From: JAUWMI01 sp964454265
Lineage (GTDB): Bacteria > Sumerlaeota > Sumerlaeia > MWCT01 > JAUWMI01
Direction of reading: 5' to 3'
Assembly: GCA_964454265.1 (NCBI GenBank)
Contig: CAYVXD010000065.1
Location: 1-20,845, forward strand
DNA: 20,845 bases
The translations under genes and the position numbers were made by a program. Position 1 is the stretch's first letter. The number at the start of each line of letters is the position of its first letter. Shown in pieces: positions 15,280 to 20,845 of the stretch. The notes beneath the pieces are model-generated. The model searched no databases. It was not told the DNA's origin and saw only the letters and a program-made list of their open reading frames with translations.

Positions 15280-16494
15280 TTACCGGATCACTTTTACCAG
15301 GTTAAAATAGGGGAGCAGTATCGCCATCGCAACAAAGGCTACCACAAAGCCCATTATGATGATTAACATAGGCTCGAGAATAGAAGTAAGTCCCTTCAGA
15401 GTCACGTCCACATCGTTATCATACGTATCAGCGATCTTGATCAGCATGGTGTCCAAAGCCCCCGCTTCGTCACCAATCGAAACCATGTCGACAACAATCG
15501 GTGGAAAGACACCGCCTGTACGCATGGGCTCTTCCATTTTGCCGCCATGCTCGACGTTCAGATGGACTTTTGTCAAATTACTTGCTACCAGAACGTTTTC
15601 CGAGGTCTTTGCCGTGACGGAGAGTCCTTCGAGCAGTGGAATCCCAGCAGTCACCAGGTTCCCCAGGGTTCGGCTAAAGCGGGCCACGTTAATCTTTGTA
15701 TTGATTGGGCCGACGATTGGAAGCCGAATCTTTAGCCAGTCTAGCAAGTAACGACCTGAGCTTGTTCGGGCGAATCCGATAAGCAGAAAAATGGCGATGA
15801 CAATAATCGGAATATAAATTAAGGTATAGTGGCGTATGATGTGTGATACAAACAGTATGATTTTCGTCGGGCCAGGTAATTCGGCCCCTTGACTGGCGTA
15901 TACGGCTTCGAACGTCGGAATGGCAACGGTCAGGATCACCACAATCACAGTCAGACAAACCAGAAGGGAGACAACCGGGTAGAGCAACGCCGAGCGCACC
16001 TTATTCTTAATTTCCGCCTTCTTCTCCAAAATATCGGCAAGGCGCTTCATCGAGCTCTCTAGAATACCTCCGACCTCGCCTACCCTGGCCACGCTGACGA
16101 ACAGGTGCGAGAAGATACGCGGATGCTCAGCCAGAGCGCTTGACAATGTCTGGCCCTCCTCGACCCGTTGGGCCACCTGCTTCACCACGGCCTTCAGGCG
16201 CGGATGCTGAGTCCGCTGGCTTAGTATCTTCAGGCTCCGGAGCAGAGGAATTCCCACGTCAAGCAACGTGGCAAGCTGGCGGCAGAAGGTCGCCATGTCG
16301 GTGATATTTGGAGGGAGAATGCGGATCGGCTGTTGGAGGCGGCCTGGGCCTTCTCCCATAGGCTCACCGGGTCTGGGCTGACGCGTCTTCGATACAGCTT
16401 CAGCCTCTACCGCATGGGTTTTGATTTTGCTCTCCAGTGCATCTTTTACAGAATCTGCCTCCGGTTTTTTCTTTTCAAACTTTTTGGACGCCAT
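15280..16494 (-). CDS. GspF/PilC-family inner-membrane platform protein of a type IV pilus or type II secretion machine
   Basis: 404 residues. It forms the inner-membrane platform that the ATPase turns to insert or remove pilin subunits. Two T2SSF domains are visible (about 68-192 and 270-395). The first contains FCRQLATLLDVGIPLLRSL, EHPRIFSHLFVSVARVGEVG and LLYPVVSLLVC; the second contains FSRTLGNLVTAGIPLLEGL and VSIGDEAGALDTML. Hydrophobic segments lie near 172-192, 212-240 and 375-395. The first 60 residues are an unusual charged, Pro-rich extension in place of the short usual N-terminus. AAGGAGG nine bases upstream supports the start. It is the last gene of the pilus operon, 110 bp behind the ATPase gene. 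Confidence 0.93.
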   Translation of the reverse strand: MASKKFEKKKPEADSVKDALESKIKTHAVEAEAVSKTRQPRPGEPMGEGPGRLQQPIRILPPNITDMATFCRQLATLLDVGIPLLRSLKILSQRTQHPRLKAVVKQVAQRVEEGQTLSSALAEHPRIFSHLFVSVARVGEVGGILESSMKRLADILEKKAEIKNKVRSALLYPVVSLLVCLTVIVVILTVAIPTFEAVYASQGAELPGPTKIILFVSHIIRHYTLIYIPIIVIAIFLLIGFARTSSGRYLLDWLKIRLPIVGPINTKINVARFSRTLGNLVTAGIPLLEGLSVTAKTSENVLVASNLTKVHLNVEHGGKMEEPMRTGGVFPPIVVDMVSIGDEAGALDTMLIKIADTYDNDVDVTLKGLTSILEPMLIIIMGFVVAFVAMAILLPYFNLVKVIR

Positions 16495-16604
16495 GTTTTA
16501 GATCCTCCTTTGTGGGCCCTGTCTCCGGCACGGAGTCTCTTCCTTGGTGGGTATTAGAATTCACAAGACCAGATGTAGCTCTGACGCCGTAGCCCGACCA
16601 TGCC

Positions 16605-18773
16605 TCACAAGAGAAAAATCGTCTCCATCACCTCTTCGGCCGTGGTTATGCCGCCGTATATCTTCTTTATGCCACTCTGCGCCAGGGTGGTCATTTTGTT
16701 AGCCATGGCCGCCTTCATCAGGGCCTCTTCCGATGCATTCTCCGTCACCAGCCGCTTGATTGTTTCGTCCACGACCAGGATTTCAAAAATTCCTGTGCGA
16801 CCCCAATACCCGGTATTCAGACAGTGGTCGCACCCGCGACCACGATACATGCGCTTCTTCGAACGATCAGAGATGCCCAGATCCTTAAGGATGCCTTTCG
16901 GCGGCACGTATGAAATTTTGCACTTCGGGCAAGTCTTCTTGACCAAACGCTGTGCTATAATAGCGATAAGTGCGCTGGACAGCATGTAGGCCTGAACGCC
17001 CATATGAATCAGCGCCGGAATGGCACCAACCGAAGTGTTTGTGTGGAGAGTACTGAAGACCAGATGTCCGGTCAGTGCCGCGCGTATCGCAATATGTGCA
17101 GTCTCCTGATCGCGAATTTCTCCAACAAGTATGATGTCTGGATCCTGGCGCAGTGTCGAGCGCAGCAGCGTTGCAAAAGTGAGGTCAATATTGTAATCTA
17201 CCTGAACCTGATTAATGCCCTCCAGCTCATACTCAACAGGATCTTCAATCGTCACGATGTTGCGTTTCTCGTCGTTTACAGCATTAAGAGCTGAATAAAG
17301 CGTTGACGTCTTGCCACTCCCTGTTGGTCCGCTCACCAGGATCATGCCGTAAGGTTTGCGAATGATCCGCTCTATCAGTGCCTGCTGATCTTTGTCTAAT
17401 CCTAATGCAGACAGTCCCGTCAGCACCGTTGCCTCACTCAAAATACGAATCACAACCTTCTCGCCTAAATGCGTGGGGAGTGTTGAGACCCGAAAGTCGT
17501 AGTTATTCTTGCCCAGTTGCAAGAAGAAATGCCCGTCCTGTGGGCGCCGGCGTTCAGTGACGTTCATGTTCGCCAGCACTTTAATCCGCGAAATTACGGG
17601 GAGCTGCATCTCGAGTGGGATTGGCATGATGTTATGCAGGCTGCCGTCAATACGATATCGCACGCGCAAGGCTGATTCTTGTGGCTCGATGTGGATGTCG
17701 GTGGATCGCGTGGCAATGGCGCGCTCGATAATCGAGCTCACGAGCTGGACAGTCGAGCGATTGTCCACAAGGGTGTCAATTCCCTCGACTTTGATTTCGC
17801 GCGGCGTGGTAGGGGTCGCAGGTTCAGGCGCTTTTGGTGCACCCACTGCTCTGACTTCTGCTTCCTTAAGGGAAGGTAATAGTATATTGATCTTCCGAAT
17901 AATTTCACTCTGAGGGGCAAAAATCGGATAGATGTTGTACCCGGTCAGCAGCGAAAGGACATTAATGAGCGCCAGATTCAGCGGATCAGCTGTCACAATA
18001 GAGAGACTATTCTGTTTCTTGCTTATCGGCAGAATGAGCTGTTGGCGAATGAATTGTGTCGGTAAGAGCTCCAGCAGCTCCTCCCTCACAGTAATCTCAC
18101 CCAGCTCAATGGAGGCGAAATAGAGTCCTTCGTCAACGGCCTTCAGCAGTGCATTCTGCTCAAGCAGGCCGTTGGCATTCAGGACATTCCGGAGTTGTTT
18201 CCCCTCGTCCTCGCTTTGCTCAACTGCAGCGTCCCAGTCAGTCCTGCTCACCAGGTTGTTGAATACCAGGATGTCCCTTGCCAGACGCAGGCGGTTCTTG
18301 CGCGATAATTGGTTGGTCGGATTGGCAACAAGTTTGCTAACTACCTCTGGTGTCAATAGCCCCTCGGCCACAAAGAGCTCATAGTCAGACGCGGTAATTT
18401 TCGGCCGCTCGCTGAAAAATGCTTTGATCCGTTCTGCTGGCCCCAGATGCTCATCAAGCAGAAGGGAACCAAGAGCTTTCAGTTTGGTCTTGTTGGCCTT
18501 CAGGATATGGATAATCTCTCTGGTCGGAATATGGACAGCCTCGCTCAATACTTTTTCAATTTCTTGGTCTTGCTTCCGGCTGAACGGCAACTTGATCTCT
18601 AGCATTAAGAGGTCGCGATATGTCTGGAGCGATAGGGCGTCGGACTTCAGAATGGCACCCAGCTGTTTACCTTCGCCGGGTCGTTTCTTGGCGACGTAGG
18701 TCTTCCACTGCGTCTCGTCTATGAGGCCGGCTTCTCGGAAGAGCAGAGCCAGTCGGGCAGAGGTGGTCTTCAT
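16605..18773 (-). CDS. GspE/PilB-family assembly ATPase
   Basis: 722 residues, longer than the usual 500-600. It is the cytoplasmic hexameric motor that drives pilin or pseudopilin polymerisation. The core is complete: Walker A GPTGSGKTS (482-490), Asp box TIEDPVEY (508-515), Walker B DIILVGEIRD (546-555), His box TGHLVFSTLHTNT (568-580), and a zinc site with C615, C618, C648 and C651. Residues about 172-298 are a GspE/MshE-type N-terminal domain. Residues 1-170 add a further helical region whose first 60 residues resemble 165-225, so the N1 module seems duplicated. The start codon overlaps the stop of the PilX-like gene (ATGA), implying coupled translation. Whether this is a pilus (PilB) or secretion (GspE) motor cannot be decided from the window. 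Confidence 0.95.
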   Translation of the reverse strand: MKTTSARLALLFREAGLIDETQWKTYVAKKRPGEGKQLGAILKSDALSLQTYRDLLMLEIKLPFSRKQDQEIEKVLSEAVHIPTREIIHILKANKTKLKALGSLLLDEHLGPAERIKAFFSERPKITASDYELFVAEGLLTPEVVSKLVANPTNQLSRKNRLRLARDILVFNNLVSRTDWDAAVEQSEDEGKQLRNVLNANGLLEQNALLKAVDEGLYFASIELGEITVREELLELLPTQFIRQQLILPISKKQNSLSIVTADPLNLALINVLSLLTGYNIYPIFAPQSEIIRKINILLPSLKEAEVRAVGAPKAPEPATPTTPREIKVEGIDTLVDNRSTVQLVSSIIERAIATRSTDIHIEPQESALRVRYRIDGSLHNIMPIPLEMQLPVISRIKVLANMNVTERRRPQDGHFFLQLGKNNYDFRVSTLPTHLGEKVVIRILSEATVLTGLSALGLDKDQQALIERIIRKPYGMILVSGPTGSGKTSTLYSALNAVNDEKRNIVTIEDPVEYELEGINQVQVDYNIDLTFATLLRSTLRQDPDIILVGEIRDQETAHIAIRAALTGHLVFSTLHTNTSVGAIPALIHMGVQAYMLSSALIAIIAQRLVKKTCPKCKISYVPPKGILKDLGISDRSKKRMYRGRGCDHCLNTGYWGRTGIFEILVVDETIKRLVTENASEEALMKAAMANKMTTLAQSGIKKIYGGITTAEEVMETIFLL

Positions 18774-19285
18774 TTCTCTTCTTGCTGCTCCTCAATGATG
18801 GAGTGTCTAGTTTCTTTCAGCACGATTGCCGTTTTGCGGTTCCCGACACGATTTGCCAGCACGTGGCGCTCTTTGGCCAGGTGTTCTCCCAGGTACGGAA
18901 CTTCGGCGCGCAGTCTCAGCACAATATCGCCTTCCACAAAATTGAGCGCCTCTTGGCGGTAGAGCTCTGCATCGGTATGCAGCGGTTCGATGATGCCTGT
19001 ACCTGTTCCGTATGGAAAGGTAATAGAAAATTGGGTTTGTGTGCCTGTAGATTCTCCGGTCGAGTTGCGGAGCATTTGACTTTGAAGGGAGTTCAATAAA
19101 GTGTCCAGCCGCGTGTCGGCTTCCTGAAGCGCCACAGCGCTGATCCCTGTGTGCGCAAGGGTGGCAACTCCTACCACCATTATGAAGAGCGTTGCCAGCA
19201 CGCCCAGCGCAGCAACCAGGGCGAACCCGTGTTTCTTTAAAGTAAACGTAGTACCGATTTTGATTTTAGTTGCTCGGATTTGCAT
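18770..19285 (-). CDS. PilX/GspK-like minor prepilin
   Basis: 171 residues. A class III prepilin signal is visible: a positively charged leader, then G20 followed by FALVAALGVLATLFIMVVGV, cleaved after Gly by prepilin peptidase. Position +5 is Ala, not the usual Glu, as is typical of GspK- and PilX-type tip pilins. At 171 residues it is far shorter than a normal GspK and lacks its large extra domain, so PilX-like is the better label. Its ATG follows the PilW-like stop by 8 bp with only a weak AAGG, and its TGA overlaps the ATPase start. It probably helps form the tip complex that primes the filament. Confidence 0.75.
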   Translation of the reverse strand: MQIRATKIKIGTTFTLKKHGFALVAALGVLATLFIMVVGVATLAHTGISAVALQEADTRLDTLLNSLQSQMLRNSTGESTGTQTQFSITFPYGTGTGIIEPLHTDAELYRQEALNFVEGDIVLRLRAEVPYLGEHLAKERHVLANRVGNRKTAIVLKETRHSIIEEQQEEK

Positions 19286-19293
19286 TGCCTTGT

Positions 19294-19959
19294 TCAGAGT
19301 TGTTCCTTGCTCGAGGGGAGAGCAAGAGATGTTGTAATTGTCACAGGTTCTACCCGGTCCGTAGCATCGCGAATAATAACCGTAATTTCGACCACTCGCG
19401 GAACTGCGCCCGGTTTAAGAGCAACGACCCATTGAGGGCTCAACATCTCAAAAGTGCTCGCGTACCGAAAGCGCACTTCGCTTTCTACGTCTCCCACGCC
19501 AAGACCAAGAACACCAAGAGCCTGCTCGCTAGTTTCGGTCTCAGGGGAGGGAGAAGCCACTTTTTGCGCAAGTGGGGTTCTCTCCATCATCACACGATTC
19601 AGTTGCGTCTTCGCATCCCGCCCGTTGGTGATCAGATACTGCAAGGGCTGGCCCTCCTTTGCCATATGCAGGGAAAGAAATTGCATCTGGTTTTCAGCAA
19701 AGTGCATAGCGCCAGTGGGCGCCGCTTGTGCCAGCTCACCACTAGGGAAAAACTGTTTGAGCGACTTCACTATAGTGTTGGTGATGAGGCTCCCTTCCTG
19801 CCGCATGGTCGCTTTCAGAATGTTTGCATTAGTAGCGGCGCTGGTGCGTATCAATATGCCAAGGATCAGGCCAAAAATAATCAGCCCGCCCGCAATTGCC
19901 ACAATTAGCTCAATCAGCGTTATCCCGTTTTGTTGGCGTCTCGAGAGGTACTTGATCAT
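19294..19959 (-). CDS. PilW/GspJ-like minor prepilin
   Basis: 221 residues. The leader MIKYLSRRQQNG precedes ITLIELIVAIAGGLIIFGLI, a textbook prepilin N-terminus with Glu at +5. It is processed by prepilin peptidase and inserted in the inner membrane before assembly. Length and its place between the PilV-like and PilX-like genes fit PilW/GspJ. The globular part (about 60-221) is not recognisable by motif. The Shine-Dalgarno site is poor. A 97-bp gap separates it from the PilV-like gene. Confidence 0.8.
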   Translation of the reverse strand: MIKYLSRRQQNGITLIELIVAIAGGLIIFGLILGILIRTSAATNANILKATMRQEGSLITNTIVKSLKQFFPSGELAQAAPTGAMHFAENQMQFLSLHMAKEGQPLQYLITNGRDAKTQLNRVMMERTPLAQKVASPSPETETSEQALGVLGLGVGDVESEVRFRYASTFEMLSPQWVVALKPGAVPRVVEITVIIRDATDRVEPVTITTSLALPSSKEQL

Positions 19960-20056
19960 CCGATTGGTTCCGCTTGTAGCGCTCTCTATTTATCCGGTAG
20001 CACAGGGATCCTTGCCTGTGTACAGCTGTAACAGGCTGGAATCCTGTTCTACCATT

Positions 20057-20548
20057 TTATCTGGCCACGTTCTCAATCAGGACAATTTTATTCCCTATCG
20101 GCAACTCGCTAATGTGAGAATATTTATTCCGCCCGGTCGGAAGCCACCCGGCAGTCACTGTCATTTTGACTATGTTTTCGTTTTGTGGATTCAGGGCAAG
20201 ATCCGCCTGCCACACTATTCGTGAGAAGAGACGCGTTGAGGGGTAAATATCAGGCAGGTATTGTGTGACGAAAGCAATGCTCTCAGGGTAGGAAACTGAC
20301 TGGTCGGTGCCCTGCACCTGGCGCAAGCGAATGTAGGAGGTCAGGTTTTCATACCCCGCGGCTTTTAACTCCTCGAGCTTCCCTTTGGCCACGTACATGG
20401 CAAGGGACTTGTAATCATTGCGTTCAGACTGTTTTTGTGCGTTGAGATAGAGGTCCAGAACCCCATAGATTCCAAACACCAGGACAATGAGGGCAATCAT
20501 GACCTCAACTAGAGTAAAACCGCGGGTGCCGGAAAGTCGCAGATTCAT
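20057..20548 (-). CDS. PilV/GspI-like minor prepilin
   Basis: 163 residues. The leader MNLRLSGTRG precedes FTLVEVMIALIVLVFGIYGV, with cleavage after Gly10 and Glu at +5. The motif after cleavage, the GIYGVLDLYLNAQKQS continuation and the place at the head of the V-W-X-like series support PilV/GspI. It is the first confident gene of the pilus operon. The Shine-Dalgarno site is weak (GGA upstream of the ATG at 20548). A candidate promoter lies 33 bp before the start. Confidence 0.82.
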   Translation of the reverse strand: MNLRLSGTRGFTLVEVMIALIVLVFGIYGVLDLYLNAQKQSERNDYKSLAMYVAKGKLEELKAAGYENLTSYIRLRQVQGTDQSVSYPESIAFVTQYLPDIYPSTRLFSRIVWQADLALNPQNENIVKMTVTAGWLPTGRNKYSHISELPIGNKIVLIENVAR

Positions 20549-20580
20549 CAGGATTCCAGGAGGTATTTAGATTATTAGTA

Positions 20581-20610
20581 GAAATACATTTGCTCGATCA
20601 GCCGTGTCAA
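20581..20610 (-). promoter_or_regulatory. Candidate sigma-70-type promoter for the pilus operon
   Basis: On the minus strand a perfect -35 TTGACA (20610-20605) is followed after 18 bp by the weak -10 TATTTC (20586-20581). An A-rich stretch (AAATTGAAAAAATAAAG) sits immediately upstream, like an UP element. The -10 is poor, so this is only a candidate. Confidence 0.35.
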
Positions 20611-20681
20611 TACTTTATTTTTTCAATTTCCCGCTGAATTTTCTCTGGATCGCTCCGGATGTTCCCGGCCTGATTACACGC

Positions 20682-20777
20682 TTATCTAAAATCGTACTCT
20701 GGGTTCACGAACTCGGTTGCATCACCCTCGCGTAATGTATTAGGCACACGTGTTCTTGGCAGTTTACTATTCGGCAT
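20682..20777 (-). CDS. Possible 31-codon ORF or gene remnant upstream of the pilus operon
   Basis: A frame from ATG at 20777 reads MPNSKLPRTRVPNTLREG and ends NPEYDFR before TAA. The same frame is open further upstream to a TAG at 20838-20840. After the TAA it continues with CNQAGNIRSDPEKIQREIEK and stops at 20607-20609. The composition is protein-like, but no family is recognised and the start lacks a good ribosome site. It may be a small gene, the decayed end of a gene, or chance. Confidence 0.25.
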   Translation of the reverse strand: MPNSKLPRTRVPNTLREGDATEFVNPEYDFR

Positions 20778-20807
20778 GGGGCCTGCTAGGACACCATCAC
20801 AGGAGAT

Positions 20808-20845
20808 ATGAGGTTTAAAATGACTTCCAAATTGCTCCTATTTGA
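20808..20845 (+). CDS. Possible start of a plus-strand gene running off the right edge
   Basis: AGGAG (20801-20805) precedes ATG at 20808 and a second in-frame ATG at 20820, giving MRFKMTSKLLLF, which looks like the start of a signal peptide. Only 12 codons are visible. The AGGAG spacing is too short for the first ATG and long for the second. Confidence 0.3.
   Translation, partial: MRFKMTSKLLLF

Larger units (their letters stand above)
20549..20845. other. Region upstream of the pilus operon with no confident gene
   Basis: About 300 bases to the right edge. Besides the candidate promoter it holds a minus-strand frame that looks protein-like but is cut by a stop at 20682-20684 (separate entries), and a possible plus-strand start near the edge. 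Confidence 0.5.

Noticed and set aside
16495..16604. Hairpin CTCCG GCA CGGAG between the ATPase and platform genes as a terminator
   Set aside because: Only a 5-bp stem with no following T-run; the genes more likely form one transcript.
20742..20770. Possible plus-strand promoter, including a sigma-54-like site at TTGGCA, before the edge ORF
   Set aside because: The GG and GC elements are not at the required spacing, and no -35 pairs with the TACTAT box.

Overview
The window looks like chromosomal DNA of an uncultivated Gram-negative-type bacterium. Three things point that way: a secreted choice-of-anchor Q beta-helix giant, a GHL10 glycosylhydrolase fused to a beta-propeller, and a type IV pilus/type II secretion set beside a DUF6485 gene. 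This mix is familiar from candidate phyla and PVC/FCB-like metagenome bins, but nothing here fixes the phylum. No rRNA, tRNA, CRISPR array or transposase gene was seen. All confident genes except one lie on the minus strand, so the natural reading direction is right to left.

Right end to 15.3 kb: a pilus or pseudopilus assembly operon. In transcription order it holds a PilV/GspI-like prepilin, a PilW/GspJ-like prepilin, a PilX/GspK-like prepilin, a GspE/PilB ATPase overlapping it by 4 bases, and a GspF/PilC inner-membrane platform protein. Upstream is about 300 bp with a candidate promoter and short protein-like reading frames of uncertain status.

15.1-13.0 kb: a likely three-gene operon of an alpha-helical protein, an SPFH/Band-7 protein with two C-terminal zinc ribbons, and a two-helix membrane protein with a coiled-coil tail. 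It resembles a membrane-associated scaffold or stress module of unknown function.

12.9-12.7 kb: the only confident plus-strand gene, a Cys-rich DUF6485 protein. 12.6-7.5 kb: a methyltransferase coupled to a family 2 glycosyltransferase, followed by glnE, the bifunctional adenylyltransferase that controls glutamine synthetase.

7.5-7.1 kb: a 355-bp non-coding insertion with inverted ends and a perfect 8-bp target duplication, not explained by any gene. It is best read as a MITE or other non-autonomous transposon, possibly ISL3-related. It carries two GC-rich dispersed palindromes.

7.1 kb to the left edge: two exported proteins, the GHL10-propeller protein and a beta-helix protein of more than 1436 residues that runs out of the window. 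The latter has three repeated modules separated by Asp-rich, probably calcium-binding linkers, and one cysteine at the same place in almost every helical rung.
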